A DNA stretch of 9,118 nucleotides from Candidatus Puniceispirillum sp. (GTDB taxonomy: Bacteria; Pseudomonadota; Alphaproteobacteria; Puniceispirillales; Puniceispirillaceae): positions 1-9,118 of the forward strand of contig JABJBD010000138.1 of NCBI GenBank assembly GCA_018668795.1, given 5' to 3'. The translations under genes were made by a program, and so were the position numbers. The first letter of the stretch is position 1, and each line of letters starts with the position of its first letter. The notes beneath the pieces were generated by a model. It had not been told where the DNA came from. It saw only the letters and a program-made list of their open reading frames with translations, and ran no database searches. Shown here in pieces: positions 1-6,136 of this stretch.

Positions 1-925
1 CCTGACGAAAGCCGGTTTCGTGCGTGCCGCCCGATGGCGTTGGCACAGTATTACAATAGGAATGGAAAAAGCTGTCTTCGCCTGCGCCAAGCCAGTTGAT
101 CGCCCATTCAAATTTCTGGCCGTCAAGTTCGGCAAGCTCGGCAAATGGAGTCGAAACCATCAATGCCTTGTCGCGTGTCGCGTCATTCAGATAATCGGCA
201 AGCCCGCCCGGATAATGCAGAACGGCCTCGGCAGGCACCGGATCATTTTCGGCCAGCAAGGCAGGGTCGCATTGCCACCTGATTTCAACGCCAGCAAACA
301 GATAGGCCTTTGATCGTGCCATCCGGTATAAGGTAGAGGGGCGGAAATGTGCCTTTTCACCAAAGATTTCGGTATCGGGCGTAAAGGTCACTGTGGTGCC
401 ACGCCGATTTGGTGCGCCGCCAATTTCTGTCAGAGTCCCTAAAGGTTTGCCACGGGAAAAAGACTGCTGATACAGCTTTTTGTCACGGGCGATTTCAACC
501 ATCAGCGCGCTGGATAGCGCATTCACTACCGATGCGCCAACACCATGCAAACCACCAGAGGTCGCATAGGATTTGCCGGAAAACTTTCCCCCCGCATGCA
601 AGGTGGTCATGATCACCTCAACCGCCGATTTATCGGGAAATTTGGGATGATTGCCAGTTGGCATGCCGCGGCCATTGTCACGGATTGACAAGGTGTTGGC
701 CGCTTGAAGATGAAAATCGATCCGGTTGGCATGCCCCGCCACCGCTTCATCCATCGAATTATCCAGAATTTCAGCCGCTAGATGATGAAAGGCGCGTTCG
801 TCAGTGCCGCCAATATACATGCCTGGCCGGTGGCGCACCGGTTCCAGCCCTTCAAGCACCTCAATATTCGACGCATCGTAATTGTCATCAGATGCCGCAT
901 TGCCAAACAGGTCAGACATATTCAT
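1..925 (-). CDS. parE: DNA topoisomerase IV subunit B, N-terminal part (runs off left edge)
   Basis: ATPase subunit of topoisomerase IV, which with ParC decatenates daughter chromosomes in the cytoplasm. About 308 residues are visible of a protein usually near 630-690, so the TOPRIM domain lies outside the window. GHKL ATPase motifs appear in order: the N-box EILDNSMDEAVAGHA (residues 52-66, catalytic Glu52 and Asn56), DNGRGMP (83-89), and the ATP lid LHAGGKF to SGGLHGVGASVVNALS (109-138). The transducer domain follows, and the window ends in the family motif GGTHETGFRQ. ParE is preferred to GyrB because of the MSDLFG opening, the IEVLEGLEPVRHRPGMYIGGTDERA stretch (split by family convention at residue 40) and EAVAGHA, which resemble alphaproteobacterial ParE. 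Two in-frame ATGs (925 and 919) are possible; upstream ribosome-binding sequence is weak for both. GC is high, with one sampled 60-base line at 62%. Confidence 0.95.
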   Translation of the reverse strand, partial: MNMSDLFGNAASDDNYDASNIEVLEGLEPVRHRPGMYIGGTDERAFHHLAAEILDNSMDEAVAGHANRIDFHLQAANTLSIRDNGRGMPTGNHPKFPDKSAVEVIMTTLHAGGKFSGKSYATSGGLHGVGASVVNALSSALMVEIARDKKLYQQSFSRGKPLGTLTEIGGAPNRRGTTVTFTPDTEIFGEKAHFRPSTLYRMARSKAYLFAGVEIRWQCDPALLAENDPVPAEAVLHYPGGLADYLNDATRDKALMVSTPFAELAELDGQKFEWAINWLGAGEDSFFHSYCNTVPTPSGGTHETGFRQ

Positions 926-1099
926 CTCATATCAGGTTAAAACAGGATGCGGTAGGCCGCCATCTGCAAGATTATCCATGTGTACCGTATGTTGGGATGA
1001 ATATAAAGGCCTACCGCCATATATTGCGGTCGTGGGGTTAACGTTTTTTTAAAATTTGGTTGCTATTCTGAATGCGAAAACAAATTTCAGGGGGACTAA
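926..1099. promoter_or_regulatory. Divergent parE / lipoprotein intergenic region
   Basis: This 174-base gap separates parE on the minus strand from the lipoprotein gene on the plus strand and should hold both promoters. On the plus strand, TGCTATTCT at 1061-1069 resembles an extended -10 element (TGn plus a 4/6 match to TATAAT), but no good -35 is seen. AGGGGGA just before the ATG at 1100 is a good ribosome-binding site. The parE leader side contains a perfect 10-base inverted repeat described separately. Promoter calls here are weak. Confidence 0.35.
949..1030. repeat. Inverted repeat in the parE leader with a competing third arm
   Basis: GCGGTAGGCC at 949-958 is perfectly complementary to GGCCTACCGC at 1008-1017, with a 49-base spacer. 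The right arm can instead pair with GCGGT at 1026-1030 (ACCGC at 1013-1017, 8-base loop). The two pairings exclude each other. In a parE transcript starting upstream of 1030, the long hairpin would end 23 bases before the ATG. Whether this is an RNA switch, a protein-binding dyad or chance is not shown by sequence alone. Confidence 0.5.
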
Positions 1100-1582
1100 A
1101 TGTCATTTAAGCAACAATTTGGTGCCGTGGCGGCATTATTTATATTGGCCGGGTGTGCATCTGAGTCAGCCAGCATTGATATTTCCGGTTATGCACCAGT
1201 GATCGATGTCAAAGGGCAGGGCTATGATGTAGCTACATATCATCAGGATCTGGATGAATGCCGGATGTTGGGAATGCGGGTGCAGGCAACTTATGAAGCA
1301 CAACGCAAAAAGGAAATTGAGGAAGCCCAGAAATCGGCACTGATTGGCGCATTGGCTGGAGCCGTGATTGGACAAGTTGTTGGTGATACAAATGATTATC
1401 ACACTGGCCGTTCGGCAACTGCAGGGGCAATTTATGGCGGTGCGATTGGCGCGGCGTCAGGTGCCAGTAACATTGACTATTCAAGAACTATTGCCAAATT
1501 TGGCCCAACGGGAGTTGTTGACAGATGCATGAATGACCGAGGCTATAAAATCCTATCTGCCGAAGGCTTTGGCGGGGGGTGA
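1100..1582 (+). CDS. Glycine-zipper outer-membrane lipoprotein, function unknown
   Basis: A 160-residue predicted lipoprotein. The signal peptide ends in the lipobox ILAGC, so Cys19 would be lipidated and the protein anchored in a membrane facing the periplasm; residues ASES after the Cys suggest outer-membrane sorting. Residues 80-125 form a glycine-rich segment (GALAGAVIGQVVG, then GAIYGGAIGAASGAS) with GxxxG-like spacing, typical of glycine-zipper proteins that insert in or associate with membranes. A charged, probably helical stretch (QATYEAQRKKEIEEAQK, 62-78) precedes it. Cys54 and Cys143 could pair in the periplasm; the C-terminal CMNDRGYKIL resembles a conserved end in many glycine-zipper lipoproteins. 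AGGGGGA lies at proper distance before the ATG. The stop codon overlaps the next gene's start (TGATG), indicating co-translation. The specific role is unknown. Confidence 0.8.
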   Translation: MSFKQQFGAVAALFILAGCASESASIDISGYAPVIDVKGQGYDVATYHQDLDECRMLGMRVQATYEAQRKKEIEEAQKSALIGALAGAVIGQVVGDTNDYHTGRSATAGAIYGGAIGAASGASNIDYSRTIAKFGPTGVVDRCMNDRGYKILSAEGFGGG

Positions 1583-2160
1583 TGCTAATGTGCAAGTTTG
1601 TAAGTCTGTCTAAAGTTATTGTGATAGGTTTGGTTGCTTTTTCGAGTTCGGCAATCGCTGAGGTATCTATCCAGACATATAAAGATTGGCAAGTTAGGTT
1701 GATCGTTGATGATTTTACCGATGAGGAGAGGGTTGTCCTAAACACAATTGTCGATGATGTTGAAGATGATTTTTCACGAAAACGTGGAATTGTTCTCATT
1801 GGTTCACAGACTATGCAGCAGAAAACAAATGACATGCTTGTGATCAAATGTGACAAGGCAAATACCAAGCCTTATGTCGTTATTCTTACCAACAAGAAAA
1901 TAAACGGTGATGGCACGCGCAATATTGAATATCGAGTGGATAAAAGGTCACCACAAAAGACATTAATGAAAACCAATGAGAACTATTTGATGCTGTATAA
2001 TCATCGAAAAGCTAGCCAGTTTATAAATAACATTAGATCAGGAAAACGGCTCATTGGTCGCTCTAGTGATAGAGAGGCAGGATATATCAACTTCAAAATT
2101 CCAATTGAAGGGTTCAGTGATATTGAAGATGAACTATATCGATATTGCAAACCATATTAG
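1582..2160 (+). CDS. Exported protein of unknown function, weakly TagO/VasI-like
   Basis: A 192-residue protein with a Sec signal peptide (hydrophobic residues 11-23, likely cleavage after AIA at residue 26), so probably periplasmic. Three starts are in frame: GTG 1579, ATG 1582 (sharing the A of the upstream TGA) and ATG 1588. The G-run at 1574-1579 is better spaced for 1588, so the first two residues are uncertain. After the signal come a W-x-V strand (DWQVRL, 35-40), DDFTDEERVV (43-52), LVIKCD (86-91), NIEYRVD (114-120), FINNIRSGKRLIGR (147-160) and INFKIPIEGFSDIEDELYRYC (169-189). This order (W, DxxTD, C, YR-D, small-helix, F-x-I-x-G, final C) loosely recalls TagO/VasI-like and similar phage or secretion-associated periplasmic domains, but I see no type VI genes nearby. 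Cys90 and Cys189 may form a disulfide. Two sampled 60-base lines are 32-33% GC, far below parE, suggesting foreign origin or weak constraint. Confidence 0.7.
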   Translation: MLMCKFVSLSKVIVIGLVAFSSSAIAEVSIQTYKDWQVRLIVDDFTDEERVVLNTIVDDVEDDFSRKRGIVLIGSQTMQQKTNDMLVIKCDKANTKPYVVILTNKKINGDGTRNIEYRVDKRSPQKTLMKTNENYLMLYNHRKASQFINNIRSGKRLIGRSSDREAGYINFKIPIEGFSDIEDELYRYCKPY

Positions 2161-2236
2161 GAAGTGTTTCTTAAACAAAGGCTTCCAATTCAGATATTTG
2201 TGATAACAGGAAATTGGGTGTCGGCAATCAACTACA
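2161..2236. other. Convergent intergenic gap with a weak hairpin
   Basis: Two genes converge here. Starting at the last base of the upstream stop codon, GGAAG (2160-2164) can pair with CTTCC (2182-2186), with extra GTTT/AAAC pairing inside. There is no T-tract on either strand, so it is not a convincing intrinsic terminator. Nothing else was recognised. Confidence 0.25.
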
Positions 2237-2893
2237 CTAGATCACACCTGCCACGTTTTTTTCAATTGCTTCTGCGAGATGTTCGCCTTGAAACCTAAAG
2301 TTCAATCGGTCGCTCTCAAGGTCTGTCTTGTTACGTTTGTCAGGTAATGAGCAAATTGCGCTGTTAACACCGACGAAATACTCAACTTTGCTTTTTCCTG
2401 ATCGGCTTATAGCTAGGGTGTCACCATGTCCTGAAACCGCGTTTATCTTTCCAAGTTGATATTCTAGACTTCTCGATGATCCGAAGAAAACCAGTCGTTT
2501 GGACGTGATGGATAATTCTCCAATATCCAACTCTTTAATTTCTTCTTCGGATGCCGACTGGAACCCTCCAGTTCTAAGCCAAATGCCCCGAGCAACTCTC
2601 AATGAGATACCCTGACTTACACCTTTGCGTCGGACAACCCTCTCTTCGCAATATGAGACTGAGGGAAGGGAAAATATCAGTTTTTCGTTTTTCTTTAAGA
2701 TTAAACTGGTTTCGAAATGATGAGCAATATTTCCCTGTGCGAGATGGTCTAGGATTTCGTGTTTTTCTTCCTCACTCAGTAGGCCAGAGTCATCATTATG
2801 ACTATCGTCCAATTCCTGCTGTGAGTTAGAAAAAATCACTTTGAGCAACATGACGCAAAAAATTACTATTCCCGCAAGTAGTAGCTCTTCCAT
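2237..2893 (-). CDS. Membrane-anchored protein with bacterial PH-like domain, function unknown
   Basis: A 218-residue protein with one N-terminal membrane segment (residues 4-20, LLLAGIVIFCVMLLKVI) and a large soluble part that is probably cytoplasmic. A short acidic linker (28-46) follows. Residues about 64-177 resemble the PH-like (bPH) fold common in bacteria: the pattern LKKNEKLIFSLPSV, GVSQGISLRVARGIWLRTGG, then GELSITSKRLVFFGSSRSLEYQLGKI and a final KSKVEYFVG strand. The 'G-x-L-x-I-T-x-K-R-L-x-F-x-G' signature is the strongest part. ATG at 2893 is chosen because GGAG lies 8 bases upstream and the membrane segment starts at once; a GTG at 2935 would add 14 residues with no support. It sits in the opposite orientation to the two preceding genes, downstream of the glnA terminator, so it probably has its own promoter between 2894 and 2960, not clearly visible. 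One sampled 60-base line is 40% GC, another 45%. No function can be assigned. Confidence 0.75.
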   Translation of the reverse strand: MEELLLAGIVIFCVMLLKVIFSNSQQELDDSHNDDSGLLSEEEKHEILDHLAQGNIAHHFETSLILKKNEKLIFSLPSVSYCEERVVRRKGVSQGISLRVARGIWLRTGGFQSASEEEIKELDIGELSITSKRLVFFGSSRSLEYQLGKINAVSGHGDTLAISRSGKSKVEYFVGVNSAICSLPDKRNKTDLESDRLNFRFQGEHLAEAIEKNVAGVI

Positions 2894-2960
2894 AAAAACT
2901 GCTCCATTTTGTGTTTGGTTTGTTGATAAAAACACAAAAAGGTTAATTTTTAGTTTTACC

Positions 2961-2998
2961 CAAACAAAAAACCCCCGGAGCGCGTAAGCGATCCGGGG
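2961..2998 (-). terminator. Intrinsic terminator of the glnB-glnA operon
   Basis: Read on the minus strand, CCCCGGA (2998-2992) pairs with TCCGGGG (2979-2973), followed after one mismatch by CGC/GCG and a 4-base loop. A G and then six Ts (2971-2966) follow the stem, then GTTTG. It lies 38 bases past the glnA stop and has the right polarity for glnA. It also separates glnA from the PH-like gene. Confidence 0.93.
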
Positions 2999-3035
2999 CT
3001 TTCGTTCAGGTTGTTTATTCTGCGTAGGGCAGAAA

Positions 3036-4445
3036 TTAGTATGAGTAATACATCTGGAATTCGACTGGATGCGGTGTGTGCTCCAGCGCGATGACTTCTT
3101 CCATCTTCAACTCGATATAGGCATCGATCTGATCGTCGGTAAACACGTTACCCGCGGTCAAATAGGCGCGGTCAGCGTCAAGTGACTCAAGGGCTTCGCG
3201 CAATGATCCGCATACTGTCGGAATCTGCTTTAGCTCTTCGGCAGGCAGGTCATATAGATCCTTGTCCATGGCATCGCCCGGATGAATCTTGTTCTGAATA
3301 CCGTCAAGGCCAGCCATCAGCATAGCCGAGAACGCCAGATACGGGTTCGCGGTGGCATCCGGGAAACGGACTTCGACGCGCTTGCCATTTGGCGAATTCA
3401 CATGCGGAATACGGCATGATGCAGAGCGGTTCTTTGACGAATAGGCCAAAAGCACAGGTGCCTCATAACCCGGGATCAGGCGCTTGTAGCTGTTGGTTGA
3501 CGCGTTGGTGAAAGCGTTCAGCGACTTGGCATGTTTGATGATGCCGCCGATGTAATAAAGTGCGCTTTCAGACAGATCAGCATAACCATTGCCAGCAAAT
3601 AAAGGCTTGCCATCTGACCACAGTGACTGGTGCACATGCATGCCCGAGCCATTATCGCCAGCGATCGGCTTTGGCAGGAAGGTTGCGGTCACGCCATAGG
3701 CATGGGCAACCTGATGCACGGCATATTTATAAAGCTGCATATTGTCAGCTGTTTCCAGCAAGGTGCCGAATTTCACACCAAGCTCATGCTGTGACGGTGC
3801 CACTTCATGGTGATGTTTTTCAACGCTAACACCCATGCCAGCCATAACGGTCAGCATTTCGCCGCGAATGTCCTGGCCACTATCAAGCGGGGGTACCGGG
3901 AAATAACCACCTTTAACGCCAGGGCGATGCCCCATATTGCCTTCAGGGTAATCGGTGGCACTGTTGTAAGGGCCCTCGACCGAGTCAACCTGATACATGG
4001 CACGGTTCATTGATACGTCGATTTTAACATCTTCAAAAATGAAGAATTCGGCTTCTGGACCAAAAAAAGCGGTATCGGCAATGCCAAGACCCTCCATATG
4101 AGTCAAAGCGGCTTTGGCTGTACTACGTGGGTCACGTGAATAGGCTTCGCCTGAACCTGGCTCAAGCACGTCGCAGAACAGTGCCAAAGTTGGCTGGGCA
4201 AAGAATGGGTCGATATAAGCACGATACAGATCTGGCATCAAGGTCATGTCAGACTCATTGATGGCTTTCCAACCCCCGATTGACGAACCGTCGAACATAA
4301 AGCCTTCGGCCAAAGTTTCTTCGTCAATTGTGTCAATGTGCTGGGTTACGTGCTGCATTTTACCGCGCGGGTCAGTAAAGCGAAGGTCAACGTAGGTAAT
4401 ATCATTTTCACGGATCATTTCCATGATAGCTTTTGCGTCAGACAT
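3036..4445 (-). CDS. glnA: Glutamine synthetase type I (adenylylatable)
   Basis: Cytoplasmic dodecameric enzyme that makes glutamine from glutamate, ammonia and ATP, the entry step of ammonium assimilation. The 469-residue length is the usual one for the GSI-beta class. Visible motifs: the beta-grasp segment with FDGSSIGGW (51-59); metal-ligand glutamates in FGPEAEFF (Glu131, Glu133); EKHHHEVAPSQHE (209-221); the NGSGMHVHQS motif (265-274, His270); the arginines of KNRSASCRIP (Arg340, Arg345) and RVEVRFPD (356-363). The adenylylation loop DLYDLPAEE is present with Tyr398, equivalent to the modified Tyr397 of enterobacterial enzymes, so activity is expected to be controlled by GlnE. AAGGA 8 bases before the ATG supports the start. 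It follows glnB by 101 bases on the same strand; in many alphaproteobacteria these two are cotranscribed. No truncation or unusual residue was noticed. Confidence 0.98.
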   Translation of the reverse strand: MSDAKAIMEMIRENDITYVDLRFTDPRGKMQHVTQHIDTIDEETLAEGFMFDGSSIGGWKAINESDMTLMPDLYRAYIDPFFAQPTLALFCDVLEPGSGEAYSRDPRSTAKAALTHMEGLGIADTAFFGPEAEFFIFEDVKIDVSMNRAMYQVDSVEGPYNSATDYPEGNMGHRPGVKGGYFPVPPLDSGQDIRGEMLTVMAGMGVSVEKHHHEVAPSQHELGVKFGTLLETADNMQLYKYAVHQVAHAYGVTATFLPKPIAGDNGSGMHVHQSLWSDGKPLFAGNGYADLSESALYYIGGIIKHAKSLNAFTNASTNSYKRLIPGYEAPVLLAYSSKNRSASCRIPHVNSPNGKRVEVRFPDATANPYLAFSAMLMAGLDGIQNKIHPGDAMDKDLYDLPAEELKQIPTVCGSLREALESLDADRAYLTAGNVFTDDQIDAYIELKMEEVIALEHTPHPVEFQMYYSY

Positions 4446-4512
4446 ACTGGTATCCTTTCATGTCTTTGGGTCATTTGCCTGTGGATTGTCATAAGGCAAA
4501 ATTGGTTTTGAT

Positions 4513-4532
4513 CCGGCGAGATAGCCCGCCGG
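4513..4532 (-). promoter_or_regulatory. Hairpin between glnB and glnA
   Basis: In the minus-strand transcript CCGGCGGG (4532-4525) pairs with CTCGCCGG (4520-4513): 8 pairs including one G-U, loop of 4 bases. No U-tract follows, so it is not a standard terminator. It lies 15-34 bases after the glnB stop. It could be a processing site, an mRNA 3'-end protector or a partial attenuator between the two genes; the sequence cannot decide. Confidence 0.5.
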
Positions 4533-4546
4533 CGTTTCAATTAGGG

Positions 4547-4885
4547 TTAAACAGCGTCGCCGCCACGTTCACCGGTACGGATTCGGATGGCTTCGTCGAT
4601 TGTCGAAATAAAGATTTTGCCGTCACCGATACGTCCGGTCTGGGCAGCTTGCTGGATGGCATCAACAACACGCTCAAGCATGCTATCTTCGATTACCACT
4701 TCGATTTTTACCTTGGGCAGAAAATCCACGACATATTCAGCACCGCGGTATAATTCTGTATGTCCTTTTTGGCGGCCAAATCCTTTGGCTTCAAGCACGG
4801 TTATGCCCTGAATGCCAACCTCATGGAGCGCTTCCTTAACCTCGTCCAGCTTGAACGGTTTAATAATCGCTTCGATTTTTTTCAT
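4547..4885 (-). CDS. glnB: Nitrogen regulatory protein PII
   Basis: A 112-residue trimeric cytoplasmic signal protein that senses 2-oxoglutarate and ATP/ADP and, through uridylylation by GlnD, controls GlnE, NtrB and other targets. The start MKKIEAIIKPFKLDEVKEAL is canonical, so ATG 4885 is used although the frame extends seven codons upstream to a TTG; the ribosome-binding sequence (GAAAG) is modest. The T-loop GRQKGHTELYRGAEYVVDFLPK carries Tyr51, the uridylylation site, and Tyr46. The B-loop TGRIGDGKIF (83-92) and C-terminal RIRTGERG (101-108) are intact. GlnB rather than GlnK is indicated by the VDFLPKVKIEVV segment and by glnA directly downstream; no amtB gene is seen. Confidence 0.97.
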   Translation of the reverse strand: MKKIEAIIKPFKLDEVKEALHEVGIQGITVLEAKGFGRQKGHTELYRGAEYVVDFLPKVKIEVVIEDSMLERVVDAIQQAAQTGRIGDGKIFISTIDEAIRIRTGERGGDAV

Positions 4886-5145
4886 AATGCAGCTTTCGGT
4901 TTTCAACCTGCCAATATGATCGGCTTGTTGGTATGTTTGTCAGTTAGTTACGTATCTGTAATCTGTTTTACAAATGCATCCAGATCATCACCCACACAAA
5001 TCACAATCTTAGTTTAACATGATCATAACAAGACCAGCGTTAGCCGTGACAGGTGCGTGATAGCTGATTTTAAGGAAAATGCCACTACAATAAGCAGGTT
5101 GCTTAAATTTTGTGCAAAGTTGGCTTTGGAGGCATCACCTAAGCT
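4886..5145 (-). promoter_or_regulatory. Upstream region of glnB
   Basis: These 260 bases carry no gene I can support and should contain the glnBA promoter. I searched for a sigma-54 element (GG, ten bases, GC) in the minus orientation and found no convincing one, and sigma-70 candidates such as TTGTAA with 17 bases to TAACTA are weak. The clearest signal is a dyad at 5099-5117, reported separately. The far end holds a short hairpin at the stop codon of the regulator gene. Confidence 0.4.
5099..5117. promoter_or_regulatory. Possible NtrC-like dyad upstream of glnB
   Basis: On the minus strand the dyad is TTGCACAAAATTTAAGCAA, with half-sites TTGCnnAAA and TTTnnGCAA in perfect symmetry at 7 of 9 positions. 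A 17-base core matches the enterobacterial NtrC site at glnA (TGCACTAAAATGGTGCA) at 12 positions by my hand alignment. It lies about 215 bases before the glnB ATG, an activator-like distance. AT-rich symmetry by chance is a real alternative. Confidence 0.3.
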
Positions 5146-5153
5146 TTAGGTGA
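5135..5153. repeat. 8-base inverted repeat across the regulator's stop codon
   Basis: TCACCTAA (5135-5142) and TTAGGTGA (5146-5153) flank a 3-base loop GCT. The stop codon of the rpiR-family gene lies inside one arm. No T-tract follows in either direction, so it would be at best a weak terminator between the regulator and the glnB leader. Confidence 0.45.
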
Positions 5154-6018
5154 ATTTGCGGAAAAAGCGTGTGCGATCAAACATATCTTCAAGGTTTTCC
5201 ATGCGTGTGCGCGTGTTTGGCCAGATTCGCTCTTGAATTTCGGCAATCATAATCTCAAGCAATAGAAGATTAGTGACTGACGAATCCCATGCTGATGGCA
5301 CAGCGATCTGGTTGGTAAAGCTGTATGTGGCAAATTTACCTACGGGCGATCCCCATTGATCGGTGAATAGGACAATTTTGGCGCCTTTTTCAGCCGCGAT
5401 CTCGGCAAGTTTCAAAGTGCTGGTTTCATAGCGTCTGATGTCGAAAATAATCACAACATCATTTTCATTCACATCAAGTAGATAATGTGGCCATGCGTTT
5501 GAAATTGACTGGATATGCGTCACATCAGGTCGGATGACCTGAAGATGCAGAAACATATAATCAGCCAAAGCCCGTGTTATACGTCCCCCAACGATAAATA
5601 CCCGGCGTTTGGTATCTGCAACAAGCGCGCATGTTTGGTCAAAGGTTTCGGTATCAAGTTGGCCAAGTGATTGGCTGATATTGCTGATAACCGCGTCGGT
5701 AAAACGGTTCAAGATATGCCCAGTTGGTGCTTTTTCGGCCCATGTTTCGCGTTTGGTAATCGGATCGGAAATCTTGGCCTCAATTTCCATGCGGAGGGCT
5801 GCCTGAAAATCGGGAAAGCCAGAATAATTGAGCTTTTGAACCATGCGGGCAACGGTTGGTGTTGACACATCCGCACGTTTGCCAAGCGTGGTGATCGTCC
5901 CAAGACCCGAAGCCGGATAATTTTCCAGAATACAGGATGCAAGCTGTCGCTCGGCGCGTGTCAGATTGTCAAACTGGCTTTTGAGTCGCTCAGCTACGGT
6001 GAGATAATCAGTGGTCAC
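5146..6018 (-). CDS. MurR/RpiR-family transcriptional regulator (HTH + SIS)
   Basis: A 290-residue DNA-binding regulator, length normal for the family. The start is the GTG at 6018: GGAGG lies 6 bases upstream, and the protein then opens directly with the RpiR N-terminal helical domain (residues 1-77). The helix-turn-helix is TITTLGKRADVSTPTVARMV (41-60) followed by KLNYSGFPDFQAAL (62-75). The SIS domain spans about 125-265: RRVFIVGGRITRALADYMFLHLQ (138-160), then DVVIIFDIRRYETST (187-201) and KGAKIVLFTDQWGSPVGKFA (211-230). Most SIS regulators carry a Ser/Gly-rich phosphosugar loop (I-S-x-S-G-x-T) where this one has FDIRRYETST, so the ligand is probably not an ordinary sugar phosphate. It is divergent from the hydrolase/TRAP genes across 118 bases and is the likely controller of them and of itself. 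A frame extension up to 6249 lacks family similarity and crosses the divergent promoter. Confidence 0.92.
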   Translation of the reverse strand: MTTDYLTVAERLKSQFDNLTRAERQLASCILENYPASGLGTITTLGKRADVSTPTVARMVQKLNYSGFPDFQAALRMEIEAKISDPITKRETWAEKAPTGHILNRFTDAVISNISQSLGQLDTETFDQTCALVADTKRRVFIVGGRITRALADYMFLHLQVIRPDVTHIQSISNAWPHYLLDVNENDVVIIFDIRRYETSTLKLAEIAAEKGAKIVLFTDQWGSPVGKFATYSFTNQIAVPSAWDSSVTNLLLLEIMIAEIQERIWPNTRTRMENLEDMFDRTRFFRKFT

Positions 6019-6136
6019 ATTCTGCCTCCAAATGTAAATTACAACACATTGTAGGTAGATATGAAGAAATTTTTTCAGTAAATTTCTTGACAGGTTGCAT
6101 GAAGATGAAGAATTATCTTCATACAGGAGTTGCGCA
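6019..6136. promoter_or_regulatory. Divergent promoter-operator region of regulator and hydrolase/TRAP genes
   Basis: For the plus strand, a perfect -35 TTGACA at 6087-6092 stands 18 bases before AATTAT (6111-6116, 4/6 to the -10 consensus). For the minus strand, TACAAT (6053-6048) is a 5/6 -10 match with a weak -35. Four dyads crowd the gap: TGTAAATTACA (6033-6043), TACAA-N4-TTGTA (6040-6053), TGAAGAAATTTTTTCA (6062-6077, one mismatch) and ATGAAGAT-N8-ATCTTCAT (6099-6122, perfect). The second covers the minus -10 and the fourth covers the plus -10, as expected of operators for the adjacent RpiR protein. Confidence 0.6.

Noticed and set aside
20..1041. Plus-strand open frames of 67-127 codons over parE
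   Set aside because: They lie antisense to a strongly conserved ParE reading and show no domain-like sequence.
1582..2893. Toxin-immunity or type VI effector module formed by the convergent unknown genes
   Set aside because: The only hint is a loose TagO/VasI resemblance; no secretion genes, toxin motif or coupled immunity gene is seen and the genes face each other.
4886..5098. Sigma-54 promoter for glnB
   Set aside because: No GG-N10-GC element with a good surrounding match was found in the minus orientation.
6095..6136. 14-codon N-terminal extension of the hydrolase
   Set aside because: It falls between the -35 element and the ribosome-binding site AGGAG; ATG 6137 fits better.
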